Below are positions 10,950 through 21,079 of a DNA stretch of 64,000 nt, in pieces. This DNA comes from Dermacentor variabilis (Eukaryota; Arthropoda; Arachnida; Ixodida; Ixodidae): positions 210,211,845-210,275,844 of the forward strand of contig NC_134568.1 in assembly GCF_050947875.1 (NCBI RefSeq), written 5' to 3'. Within the stretch, counting starts at the first letter, position 1; each line of letters starts with the position of its first letter. A program made the position numbers and the translations under genes. The notes under the pieces were generated by a model, which was not told the DNA's origin, made no database searches, and saw only the letters and a list, made by a program, of their open reading frames with translations.

Positions 10950-10972
10950 ATCCTTGCAGGCCGTTCGTAGCA

Positions 10973-11150
10973 GCGACAAGAGAAGGGAAGCGCAGTCGAG
11001 GGCGGCAGAAGTCTAGGTGAGGGTGATGAAATTAGGAAGTTCGCAGGCGCTAGGTTGGTATCGGTCAGCGCAGGACAGGGGTAATTGGAGATTGCACGGA
11101 GAGGTCTTCGTCCTACAATGGACATAAGATAGGCTGCTGCTGATTATGGT
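10973..11150 (+). mobile_element. RTE LINE, right half (continuation of 5540-6654)
   Basis: The sequence from AAGGGAAGCGCAG through GATGAAATTAGGAAGTTCGC to TACAATGGACATAAGATAGG is colinear with 10780-10935 of the uninterrupted RTE copy. It starts at the base where the left half stopped. The tail is weak: GCTGCTGCTGATTATGG in place of a clean (GAT)n. Confidence 0.8.
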
Positions 11151-11153
11151 GAG

Positions 11154-11278
11154 GTTAAATTAAGATATAGTGAATTAAGGCACTCGAGCCCATGACCTTT
11201 GTGGTTAAGGTGAAGTTAATTACGGCGCAGTTAATTAAGTTATACTTAATTAAGGCACTCGAACCCACGAACTTTGGA
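11154..11278 (-). repeat. Two units of a TTAATTAA-rich interspersed tandem repeat
   Basis: On the minus strand each unit reads CCAAAGTTCGTGGGTTCGAG or CACAAAGGTCATGGGCTCGAG, followed by TGCCTTAATT and a TTAA-rich spacer. Units lie at about 11230-11278 and 11154-11203. The GGGTTCGAG core resembles a pol III B box, and a third diverged core (CCAAAGTTTGTGGGTTCGAG) occurs on plus at 11477-11496 inside the next element. Confidence 0.6.
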
Positions 11279-11414
11279 GGGAGAAAACAAGTAGTAGGAA
11301 GTAGTAAGAATGCATACAAATGAGAATATCATGTAATTTAATGAATGTCTCGTGAGCGCGGAGGCTTTCGTCTTCACCCTCTTTAGCGTATGCCAAAGTG
11401 ACTGCCAGCTTTCT

Positions 11415-12034
11415 TTAAAGGGACACTAAAGATAAAAGTTGTCAGTTGAACATAGGTCGAGGGCTCGACTACCACCAAAGTTTGTGGGTTCGAGTCGGAC
11501 CAATAGTCGTGGGTGGTACCATCAATTTCGGTGCAATTGAACTTTGGCCCCATAACGCTGGACAACGGATTTGTCGACCCATGAGACACTTAAGGTTTTC
11601 GCCTTAAAGAAGTATGTAAACTGCATTAGTAAGTTAGTCTTTGTAAAACACCGAAAAATCCGCGCTTACAATGCTGTGAGAAGAGGCCTGGTTAAAGAAC
11701 GCAAAAAGGAAAAACGGACGTCGATGCCGCCGTGGAGTTCCCGCGCCAGCGCGGCGTGACGTCATGGATTTTGACCTCGTCTACTCGGGAACAGTTAATT
11801 ACTTATTGGCAAATACAGACTACACTGTGCTCTAAAGCAGCCAAAAACTTGGACTTAGCAAGTTTCAAGAACTTATTCTGGGGTAAAATGGCCCAAATAC
11901 TAAATGATACTTTAAAATCTTCGACGTCACACTGACGTGCTGGCGCTGGGGTTTCGGCCGAGATAAGACAGTTTTAAAAGAATATTATTTATCAGTCTAA
12001 ATTAATTTAGTGCTAATCTCTAGTGTCCCTTTAA
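11415..12034. mobile_element. TTAA-flanked MITE, 620 bp
   Basis: The ends are inverted copies: TTAAAGGGACACTAAAGAT from 11415 and, read inward on minus, TTAAAGGGACACTAGAGAT from 12034. TTAA at both edges is the expected piggyBac-type target. The interior has no transposase frame. Two further MITEs with TTAA and GGGG-type ends occur at 27990 and 30301. Confidence 0.75.
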
Positions 12035-13565
12035 AACTCAAGGCATTCGACAGAGTAACTACACAATTATTCCCCTCTATATGGGTACGGCGGTGAAACA
12101 GAAAATGCTTAATAGTTTCTGCTCTATTTCCAGACTCTACAGACGAGTAGTTGTCTTGGGCAATTTTAATTTGAAGGCACTGCCGGTTCAGAGAATCATA
12201 TACCCTCATGTGGGTTTGACCAGTAGCACTGCAGTGCTTTCAAGTATCATAAAACATTTCTCCTTTGATTCAATTCTTTCGTGTTCGATATAGTTACATG
12301 GCTGGCTTCCTCTCCATCATCCGAATATCCGATGTGTTATTTCCCGGTCTCGGATTTTCTGCCGCTTTCGACGCGTCCGATTATGTAATATTTGCTGGCT
12401 AGTTTCCTTGCACATTTGCGCATTTCCTATACAGTGAGTGAATGTTTTTGAAAAGTTGCGGACATTTTCCCGTATTTTTTCAATACCCTTAATGAGAATG
12501 AGAAAGATGAATCTATTGCCAAATGCGGAAGATCTCGGCGTCCCAGCATCTTTTCTGGAAGCTCCTACCAAAAAGCTGAGCGCTGCTAATGATAGCCGGC
12601 ATGCTATCTGATATTGAACATCCGTTGCTGCTACATGATCTACCGCTTCTTTGTCGGACTGGTACAGAGTCAAAGTAGGATACACATTTCGCAAGGTCAT
12701 CATCAGCGGCGCGTATTGCTCCAGCTTGAGCTAAGTTCTTCCCCCATCTTCCCGTTGCTACAAGGGGCATGCGTAATAAGGAAATATCCGGTACTGCCAT
12801 CAATATGTGAAAGACGAGGGACACCTCTAAAGTCTAAACACAGGAATGTGATGGCTTCTGTCGTTAGGGATCAAATAACGCTGGCGTTGGCTTTCACTTA
12901 CAAAAGGCAGTGTCTTGCGCAACGAATTTGAAACCAACAGCGGTATTATTTTTCAACTGAAGCTCAGTTTGCAGCCCACATTTGAACTATGCCGTTCGCA
13001 GCCTAATACGTAATAAAATGTGGGAAGGCCCGAAAGACACGTGCTGGCTTAGCGATTAGGTGGGTGCCAAGCGGAAAATTCTGCATGTAGGCCACAAAAT
13101 TCGCTCCGTAAATTGACGGCATATTTGAATGTGCTGGGAGATAGCCGGTGCTACATGACTTAACATAGGTGAAACATTCAATCAAATGTTATTGTTTTTG
13201 TTTCAGTTCTGCTGCACGTTGAGATTGCAGTAGAAATACAAGTACGCACTTTTCACCTAGATGGTACATACGAGAAAGGAGCGCTATTGTACAGTGGCTC
13301 TCGAGTCCCGAGGGGTAGTGCTGGCCCAGTGCTCTGGAATGTGACCAGTAGCAGAAAGGCAACGACGAGGCGACGCAACGAACAACAATACGTTTAATTA
13401 CTTCGCTTGGTAAAGAGCGGCCATCTCGACAAGCTGCTCGTATAATGAAGAGCGAAGGCTCAAAGCTCAATGCTTAATGCTGAAGGCTTGCGACGCACGC
13501 CGTCTTTTTGTATCTTCTCGGTAACCCTCTCGCCTTGGAGAGGGAGGGAACGGACGTAGTAGTTG
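12035..13565. other. Unassigned 1.5 kb
   Basis: Frames of about 100-128 codons overlap on opposite strands (12317-12703 minus, 12614-12931 plus) with no motif I recognise. I see no repeat tail or inverted terminus in this interval. Confidence 0.35.
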
Positions 13566-13798
13566 GTACAGGCGCCCAAATCTTTAACTGGTGTGCGCGA
13601 GCGGCGACTTTTCCGTGCGTCAGCGCCGTATGACGGGGCGCGGCTGGAAAGAGTCTGAGGCTAAGCGCATGCGGACAAAGCGCGCTCAGCTGGGCCCATC
13701 GTCTGCTAAGCTGTTTCCAGCCTTGCCCCGTCATACGGCGCCGACGCACGGAAAAGTCGCCGCTCGCGCACACCAGTTAAAGATTTGGGCGCCTGTAC
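13566..13798. repeat. Long near-perfect palindrome, 85-bp arms and 63-base loop
   Basis: Bases 13566-13650 (starting GTACAGGCGCCCAAATC) pair with 13714-13798 with a few mismatches. The arms are GC-rich, so the single strand would fold into a very stable hairpin. The edges fall at GTAC on both sides. It may be a hairpin MITE or the centre of an inverted duplication; no coding content. Confidence 0.85.
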
Positions 13799-14622
13799 GC
13801 GGCTTACTTGTCGACGCTTGTCTCCGCCATGCCGTCATTTGAGTCACAGAGGAGGGAAAAAGGCTCCGTTTGGGGCAGGGTTACCAGATTGGGCTATTGA
13901 TAGCCAAATTGGGCTGCTTTTTATAAGGGTTCGCGTGAAAAATTCCGAGTTAGCTACATGGCTATAGTTGGGCTATTTTTGTCTTAAGGGCTTCCCAGTC
14001 TCAGGACCGCGTCAACACTGACAAAATTCGGAAACGCCAGTTTATGAAAACCCAAAGGTCATTGCTGCTACAATGATATGTAAGCAATCTCGAAGACTGT
14101 GTTTTTAGGCAATGTAGGCGCTGGGAGGATGGCATTGTCATGACTGCCATGTTTATACATCATTCCCGAGCTAAGCTCGTTTCTTTTTGGCGCATTTTCC
14201 AGCTGCGATAGAAAAAAGAACTGCGTTCTATATACATAATAGGTGCTTGTGGTACTGTTAAGTCCATATTTTATTATTTTTGTACCCATCGCAGTGGTGG
14301 TTGGGAAGGAATTCTTGCCAGTTTGTAAAGGTATATATAGTGTTCTACTGTCTTCCTATTCTGATGTATAGTGCTTAAATTTGTTAGACAGAGGGAAATT
14401 ACTTTGTACTTAACTTCACGACAGCAATGCGCGACCCATATAATCGATTTTGCGTGTTCCCTAGTGGAATTACATTTTTTTTTCAAGTCGCACTGAAAGT
14501 AAGGTACACAGCCCCCCTCGGAAATTTCGCAACACGCGCATTCGTACCGGCATTCGCAGAAACTTGCGTATCCGTTGTCACATTGCACAAATCTTGTCAG
14601 CGAATCCCTGTTTAAATATTGG

Positions 14623-14738
14623 AACATCGTTCCAGCGCACAATTGAACAAGGACGAGAAGAGAAAGACAACACGAACGCCGGCGCTGGAACGATGTTTCA
14701 TAATGCTAATCATAACCAACTAGCCCAGCTGTCCATAC
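14623..14738. mobile_element. 116-bp insertion with 11-bp target duplication (Penelope-type terminus)
   Basis: TTAAATATTGG occurs at 14612-14622 and 14739-14749. The insert begins AACATCGTTCCAGCGC and contains the inverted GCGCTGGAACGATGTT, so it can fold. The rest (AATTGAACAAGGACGAGAAG, AAAGACAACA) and the outer block (CAACTAGCCCAGCTGTCC) match, in reverse, the sequence at 35441-35540. I infer a very short retroposed Penelope-type end. Confidence 0.75.
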
Positions 14739-15032
14739 TTAAATATTGGGCCGTTCAATTCTTTTCGGTACTAATACAACCTGGATTATTGCCAGCGCCG
14801 TAATCCATGTGGCTATTAAAACTATAAACTTTAATTCACCTCTTCTGTTATGGGCCAGCAGGTCGTTCTGTTTGTTCCCACTCAAAGGCGAATTGCAGTC
14901 ACAACTGCCGCTTTTTCGCACAAGGAAAATGCGAGAAGGTTTCAAGTTTTCTACAGTGTGAAGTGATGCCTCCAAGCGGCAGCATTTGCTAACTCAACGT
15001 CGAGCTGCTCTCGATTAAGATATACAAAATGG

Positions 15033-15062
15033 CGAGAGAGAGAGAGAGGGAGAGAGAGAGAG
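15033..15062 (+). repeat. (GA)n microsatellite
   Basis: Alternating GA with single interruptions (GAGGGAGAG). It is followed by a stretch whose minus strand could encode the last residues of a LINE, but this is too weak to annotate. Confidence 0.9.
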
Positions 15063-15631
15063 CGGGAGATAAATAACATGTTTATTTTACGATTCAAGCT
15101 TAGGAAAGGCATCCCGATTCCATATGTCTTGAGCTCGGGCCACCACTTGGGCACTCGATCGTTACCAGCCGAAGCTCATCCTTGACGTTGGAGCAGGCAA
15201 TATTTTGCCCGACTCTTATAGAAAAATGCCTCGGGTAAAGCGAGGTGTGAACTAAAGTTAGCTGAGAACGTGGCTCAGTAAATACCAATAACCTCATGAG
15301 TAAATCGAAAAAGAAATCTTTCAGCTCATTGTAACACTAAGTGGTGTCCAAATCCACGACTGATGGGCACAACTCACTAGAATTCTTTACGCAGATCTTG
15401 AGGCCAGTGTTGTGCTGGTTGCATGTGGTGGAAGTAATTTTAGAGCGGGAAAAATACGCGGTGATATTTGGAAATCATCTACACTATGTGTAAGACACCT
15501 GCAGAACATTATCAAACGTTTTGGCTAAGTTTTTGGCTACTTTTCCTTCACGAAAAATTTGGGTCTGGCTATTTTTGGGCTACATTTTGAGATTACTTGG
15601 CTATTTTCTGTTGGGACCATCTGGCAACCTG

Positions 15632-17170
15632 ATTTTTAATCACAAACGCGCACACAGATGCCCAAACTCGCGGGCGCGCTTGTTCGTTGTGCTTCTCGCC
15701 GTCTTTAACGTCCGGACTGCCGTCATTGTTATGGCTGCGTGACGACGGAGTGTTCGTCACAGAGACGAGCCGTAACAGCGCCCACCTTCTTTTGTGCGAG
15801 ATAAAGACATTTGCGTTCACGAAGTCCTTTATTTGAGGGCGCCGACATGGGGCGTTATAAAAGCTCATAACATGCTTACGAAACAAAGAAAAAAAAAACG
15901 AGTTCGTGTTTTTTTCACAGAGTCTGTTACCAAAGGCAGTGATATAAGTGCGCCCGCATTTTAGTGAAAGCGCTATTTTGTCATTTCTCTTCGGCTGAAC
16001 CTATTACAAGATGCTGCGAAGGTAACGTTCTTCTGTGATTCGATAGCTCTCAGATATCGAGGACTTCACATATTAGATGGCACGTGCAGCTCAAATATAA
16101 GTGGTTATGCCTTATGTAAAATCAATAAAATAACTTGCCACAATTTTAATTTTCTTCTCGGTTTACGCCAGCTGTCTTTCCAGTATGTGTCTCTTATCAG
16201 TTGCTGTAACTGGTTTTCATAAGCACTAAAACACAGCACGTACATTGCTGTATCAAGGACCATAAATGTTTGCGCTTTTTCAAAATGCAAGCGCATAAAC
16301 GAAAAACACTGCCGCAAAGAGCTTAATTTCCGTTATATAGTATTTGCCCTGAAATATTCCTCATATTTTAGAAAAAATTCTTTTTCTGTACGATGAAAGG
16401 GAGGAAGAGAGAGATGCAACTTAAAATTATTTATAGAACAAAAGTAAAACGCTCGGATGCAAATTTTATTTTTCCTGTTACAAATAAACAGATTTGTGTA
16501 TTTTGTAAGCACCCGAAAACTTGCACGGTCAACAGGCCGGAACTTTGCGTGCGAGGCAAGGCGGGCCCATTCGTGCGCCATAGGGGCCGGTATCCTTCTT
16601 GGAGAGCCGACGCGGGGCCGTGTTTGCACATCGCCCGGCGATGCGCATCCCATTTCCCCATCGGCGCGGTGAATGTACACAGAATATGTTGGCACACAGC
16701 CCGTGCGCACCTTCGCCCCCTCCTCGATTCCTCAAGTGTAGTCTGTCATCTCGTCGACGCCGGCGCTGTGTTGCAGCGTCGGGAAGAGCTTTTGCATTCC
16801 CTTCGCTTGTGCGAGCCGATTACGAGAGTGAAGACCTCACGGCTGCAGCGCTGCGAGGAGAAGCCGACAGAGAGGCGAGCGATGGTTGAAACTCGACACC
16901 TCACGTCGGCGCGGGGCGTCGCATTCGACTTGCCGGCAGAAGATTGTAGACGTCACATTTGTGCAGAACGGCGAGGCCTAAATCCTGAACGTAATCCTAC
17001 GCCACGGAAGAAAATAGGGGACGGAAAATAAATAGTACAGCCGTGCTTGAAATCGCTGTATGAGGGACACGTGGGCAGGGCAAGGAAGAAGAATAATGAA
17101 AAGGATTGAAAACTAATCGCAAGTCGACGAATAAAAGTCCTAGCTAGCAAATTTTTGTACCCACAGTTTT
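15632..17170. other. Unassigned 1.5 kb
   Basis: A plus frame of 212 codons (16393-17031) overlaps frames on the other strand and in other phases over a GC-rich segment, and has no family motif. I treat it as chance. Nothing else was recognised. Confidence 0.35.
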
Positions 17171-18158
17171 ATGTTATCTAAGTAAAGAAAAGTGGGTCCC
17201 GGGACATGCTGGTATAGCAGGCAACGATTTAGCGGACTCGTCAAAATCAGCTCATAAAGATGCAGAAATTCAACTCGTTCCTTCATCACCAATGGACATG
17301 CAACGTATATTAAGAGTAATAAAGAAGAACCTGTGTATGTCAACCTGGTTTAATGAAAATATTAAGGAATCAATTCTTTACGAAGTGGACCCTCAACTCA
17401 AACACCAGCTGGATGTAGAACTTTCGAAAAGTACCGAGACACTAGTTCCTCGACTGCGCCTTGGGACAGCATAGGCCAAACATTTCCTATATCGCATAAG
17501 GCTGGCTTATTCCCCGGCCTTTTTGCTCCTGTGGCCACGACGATGAGGATGTTCGCCAGCTACTCCTCGAATGCCCCATATATGCGACGCAAGGACGGCA
17601 GCTAAAACAAGAGCTACACTCCATTGCACCTCACCGACTTTTCTCCCTCGCAAAATTGCTGGGTCCATGGCCATCGAAAATAGCACAGCGAAAAGCATTG
17701 AACGCACTTGAACATTTGTACGAAGACACAGGTATCCTTAACAAGTACTAGATATCGCACTGAATAGTCACACTATGTAACTATAACTTGCTTCTATTGT
17801 TTGTAATTATTAGCGCTTGTATGTTAAGTGTTCTACTTTTTTGTATTATGTGCTTGCATTAACTCTTTCTGATTTTTCATCTATTTATATGCTCATCGCA
17901 GGCTCCATCACGGTCGCTTGTCTGTGCTTGTGACTTTGTTCACAAACTCATAGTGGTGAGACTTGCATTTGCCTTCTATATATATATGTTCATGGGTCTA
18001 TAGGACTTATGTAGATTTCTGACCCCATGACGTGTTTTTTTAAAATTTTTTAGTACATATATATTTTTGTATTGTTGTTTCTGCTATGCCAAAAGCAGTA
18101 GCCATCACCATTATAAGGTGACTACACTTCCTTTTGTTTTCCTTTCAATAAAAAAAAT
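17171..18158 (+). mobile_element. LINE 3' fragment: RNase H tail, 3' UTR and poly(A)
   Basis: A 5'-truncated I-group LINE. Coding ends at 17750, then about 400 bases of AT-rich 3' UTR end in AATAAAAAAAA at 18147-18158, giving both a polyadenylation-like signal and a tail. This tail type differs from the (TCA)n tail of the full-length LINE at 37091-43033, so it is a different family. Confidence 0.75.
17193..17750 (+). pseudogene. RNase H C-terminus and CCHC motif of an I-group LINE
   Basis: From 17193 the frame gives WVPGHAGIAGNDLADSSK, the final RNase H motif with its Asp, and continues to a TAG at 17472-17474 after VPRLRLGTA. After a shift, another frame gives CSCGHDDEDVRQLLLECP and ends NALEHLYEDTGILNKY at 17750. 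The order matches the end of ORF2 in the intact LINE at 38954-42673 (WVPGHRGIEGNVLADQMA, then CGRCGERLTVLHVLLEC). The earlier RNase H acidic residues are missing. Confidence 0.8.
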
Positions 18159-18358
18159 GGCATAATTGTGTCGTTGTTTGAGAGCTCTCCGGCCGTACTA
18201 CGAAGCGGATGAAAAACAGTTTTAAAGCTACATTAGGAGAATAACCGGGTATTCGCAACTCCAGCAATTCATGCGACACCTAGCGGCAGTAGGGAGAAAC
18301 GCCATACAGAGGTCCAGTCGCCGTGTGTGCCGTAGAGGCTGCTGTCGCGGACGGAAGA

Positions 18359-18590
18359 ATGGAGCTGCTAGCAAATAAAAAGCGAACGGCCAAGCAGTTC
18401 TGCTGTGTTCCTCAGTGCGTGTCAGCGACATGGAAGGACAGCGATATTTGCGTTCACGCATTTCCCTCCGAGTCGAAAGGCTGAAGCCGCAGAAATAGGT
18501 GGATCGCTAACCTCCGCATCGGCAAGGCTGTGACGCTGACAATGACTGTTTGCTCACGGCATTTTGCACGGCATAATTTCTCCTTACCAG
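18359..18590 (+). pseudogene. THAP zinc-finger exon of the transposase gene
   Basis: The frame from ATG at 18359 has FCCVPQC near residue 15, then WKDSDICVHAFPSE, RNRWIANLR, and TVCSRHFARHNFSLP at the end. This is the C2CH layout of a THAP DNA-binding domain, with the invariant Trp and the CxxH pair. A good splice donor follows (CCAG then GTGAGA at 18591). One TGA interrupts the frame at 18482-18484. The rest of the THAP domain is in the next exon at 25602, now 7 kb away because a Gypsy element landed in the intron. The domain would have bound the transposon ends. Confidence 0.8.
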
Positions 18591-18761
18591 GTGAGACACT
18601 ATTGTGAACTTGTGAACTCGAACCTAATGCATGACCATTGTGCATGGCCATTATACATGTCGCTGTGTCACCTTATGTAAACACGTTTCACATTGCGAGG
18701 ACTGGCGATTGGGCTGTGCATTATTTGCTGCATATGTTAGCCGCAACGCGAAATTCGAGCA

Positions 18762-18920
18762 CAGGTTCGAGACCTGTCACAGTGGTTTCTCCGAGGAACG
18801 TCTCCTCTGCACTCGTTGACCACACTGGCTGTAATTAGAGCTCATGTTCGACGCTTCACAGCGGTTTCTGCGAGGAACGTCACCTCTGCACTCGTTGGCT
18901 ACACCCGGCTGTAGCTCGGG
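18762..18920 (+). repeat. Imperfect tandem pair, about 78-82-bp unit, in the THAP intron
   Basis: Units 18762-18843 and 18844-18920 share GTTCGA, TTTCT, CGAGGAACGTC, CCTCTGCACTCGTTG and GGCTGTA blocks in the same order. No coding role is visible; it lies in the intron between the two THAP exons. Confidence 0.75.
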
Positions 18921-19061
18921 AGGTTTTTGATGCCCAGCACGTCTCGCGCAACTTATACGGGCGTCGGAGATTCAAATGTTTACGAATGATGTACTAGCAA
19001 GTTCGGGAAGTGTTGAGTGTAAACGTGCCACGTGTGTGGCATGCTAAAGCGCAATAAATGT

Positions 19062-19486
19062 TGACACGTGTACTTATATTTATCGGGCCGCCTAACGGAC
19101 GTTTTGCCGCCTAACAAATCTTATCGCACAGCGCGGGACGCGCCTTCATGTATCCGAAGTTTCTGGAAAGTTATCGATGCTTCTATCCGCTGTCTGTTGT
19201 CGCCGAACCTTGTGTTATCTGATTTCATCGCGTGACGCGAATGATGTAGAACTTTGTGGAAGGCACGCGGGTCCCAACGATTAGTCTGGAACATTCGATG
19301 ACTGCTGTATAAAAGCCGACGCGCTGGACCGGCTGATCAGATTTTCAACGATCGCCGACTGTGTTCGCCGCTATCGTTATGCTTTAAGTGTAGCCTGTCT
19401 TTGTGGGCATAGGTTCGCCCAATAAATGCTAGTTTTGTCTTTCACAGTATTGCTACTGTGTTCTTTAACGTCACCACCACGTGACA
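19062..19486 (+). repeat. 5' LTR (425 bp)
   Basis: Begins TGACACGTGTACTT and ends CCACGTGACA. It contains TATAAAAG at 19308-19315 and AATAAA at 19420-19425, so promoter and polyadenylation signals are in the usual order. The internal leader begins TCTGGTGGAGGTGC at 19487. Confidence 0.9.
19308..19315 (+). promoter_or_regulatory. TATA box of the 5' LTR
   Basis: TATAAAAG within GCTGTATAAAAGCCGACG. The same box is conserved in the 3' LTR (about 24831-24838). It lies about 105 bases before the AATAAA, a normal spacing for U3, R and U5. Confidence 0.7.
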
Positions 19487-19671
19487 TCTGGTGGAGGTGC
19501 TTTTCGTCCATGTACCGGACGCCCCCAACAAGCCGTGATCCAAGCCTGGACCGCAAAGAGAGCACCAACGTAGTCCCGGACCATCGAGCAAGCTGTCGTC
19601 TACAACAGCTGCCCCCGGAGCACGGACTTCTACCTGAGAAGACCAGAAAGATTGTGGCCAAGACAACCACA

Positions 19672-20852
19672 ATGGAAGCCCCAGTGTCACCCGTCGTACT
19701 TGAACAACCCAGAGAGCCCCCTACCTTCCGTGGAGCAACGTCGGAGGCTCCGGAAACCTCGCTCGAAACCTTCGAAAGGATCTCGACCTTTAACAACTGG
19801 ACATCTGAGGATAAGCTACGACATGTGTACTTCTCCTTGGAAGATGCCGCGAGGACTTGGTTCGAGAACCGGGAGTCCACCCTCGCAATATGGGACCTGT
19901 TCCGCAGTAACTTACTGAGGACGTTCACAAGCGTCGTCTGAAAAGAAAGGGCCGAAGTTCTGCTGGAAACCCGAGGCCAACTACCCAATGAGACCATCGC
20001 CATCTTCACAGAAGAGATAACTCGTCTTTTCCGGCACGCCGACCCGGAAATGTCCGAAGAGAAAGTACGTTTCTTGATGCGAGGCGTAAAGCAAGAACTT
20101 TTCGCCGGACTAATCCGAAACCCACCGAAGACCGTAGCTGAGTTCCTGAGAGAGGCTACGACGATTGAGAAAACTTTGGAAATGCGCACTAGGCAGTATA
20201 ACCGCCAAGTGCTCACGCCTCACTGAGCCATCCAAGCGCTGGGCTCCCTTGATCTCCAAGAGACCATCAGGGCCATTGTGCGCGAAGAACTGCGCAAGGT
20301 CTTGCCTTCGTCGCAGCCTCAAGTAGCTTCGATCGCTGACATCATGAAAGATGAGGTTCAGCGATCGCTGGGAGTTCCTGAGGTGCAACCTCAATTACCG
20401 CATCCCCAGCCAGAAGCGATGAGCTACGCCGCCGTCGCACGCCGTCAAGGTCCCCCTCCGCGCCCGCGCCAGGGCCCTGTAACGCCGCAATTCCGTTGTC
20501 CGCCGCCACCGCCGCCAGCACGCCACCCGTCCCCCAGCGCACCTACGCGAGGAAGACGGACATTTGGCGCGCCCCCGACCACAGCCCGCTCTGCTACCAC
20601 TGCGGCGAAGCCGGCCATGTGTACCGCCGATGCCCATACCGCGACCTGGGATTGCGAGGCTTCGCCGTCAACGCACAGCGCCCGAGGGAAGGCGAACGCC
20701 CTCGTGACATCGCCGACTACCTCGCCGCTACTCAGTGGAGCCCTCGACGACCATCCCGTTCGCCGTCACCAGGCCGCTACCTGTCACCGCAGCGCCGTCC
20801 ATACACTGGCCCAGCCCGGGGCCGGTCAGCGAGCCCATATCCGGAAAACTAA
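19672..20852 (+). pseudogene. Gag of the nested Gypsy element
   Basis: The likely start is the ATG at 19672 (MEAPVSPVVLEQPREPP). The capsid part contains FNNWTSEDKLRHVYFSLE with AARTWFENRE, then IAIFTEEITRLFRHADP and RFLMRGVKQELFAGL. Two in-frame TGA codons (about 19939 and 20224) fit CGA-to-TGA changes at CpG. After a Pro-rich stretch the frame shifts. In another frame a single CCHC knuckle appears (CYHCGEAGHVYRRCP, about 20592-20636), followed by an Arg/Ser/Pro-rich tail ending at 20852. The protein would have packaged element RNA. Confidence 0.85.
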
Positions 20853-21079
20853 AAGCAGCAACGGATGGAGGTGTGGTTGCTGTTCGTCGAACTGACGAAG
20901 ATCCTCCGCGGCCGACGAAGACGCCGAAGAAGCTACCTCGACGACATAACGACATGCCGCCGTCCCGACGAAGTGTGGAAGCAAAGAATACGACGACGGA
21001 AGACGACCTGACGACGTCCCATACCAACCACAGGTCAACGCGACACAGCCGTCATCCGACGCCAAGGCCTAACTGTAAC

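Larger units (their letters stand above)
6655..10972 (-). mobile_element. SCAN/Gmr1-like Ty3/Gypsy LTR retrotransposon, internally deleted
   Basis: The element reads leftward between LTR copies at 6655-7406 and 9678-10972. It keeps a coiled-coil plus SCAN-like gag, a CCHC knuckle and a damaged protease site, then jumps to the amino-terminal part of integrase. RT, RNase H and most of integrase are gone. The LTRs run TGTTACG...ATTACA on the minus strand. It sits inside an RTE LINE, whose sequence resumes at 10973. The flanking 4-bp sites (GTGC at 6651-6654, GCGA at 10973-10976) are a plausible degenerate target duplication. It is younger than the RTE it splits. Confidence 0.85.
9678..10972 (-). 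repeat. 5' LTR of the Gmr1-like element, interrupted by an RTE insertion
   Basis: Bases 9678-10422 and 10960-10972 together match the LTR at 6655-7406. The 527 bases between belong to a second RTE LINE. Removing the insertion and one copy of its target duplication leaves an LTR of the same length, with few differences. Confidence 0.85.
13876..15631. mobile_element. Possible DNA element with CAGGGTTACCAGAT-type ends
   Basis: CAGGGTTACCAGAT (13876-13889) recurs inverted as ATCTGGCAACCTG (15619-15631). Inside both ends lie several copies of TTGGGCTATTTTTG-like words. No transposase frame is visible and no target duplication was found, so the two ends may belong to separate copies of a repeat rather than one element. 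Confidence 0.4.

Noticed and set aside
15079..15210. Possible LINE 3' fragment on minus (AQVVARAQDIW-like ending)
   Set aside because: Only a handful of residues resemble LINE C-termini; too short to support.
16393..17031. 212-codon plus frame that might be a host gene
   Set aside because: It overlaps several frames on both strands in a GC-rich segment, has no recognisable domain and no clear start context; long frames by chance are common in such sequence.
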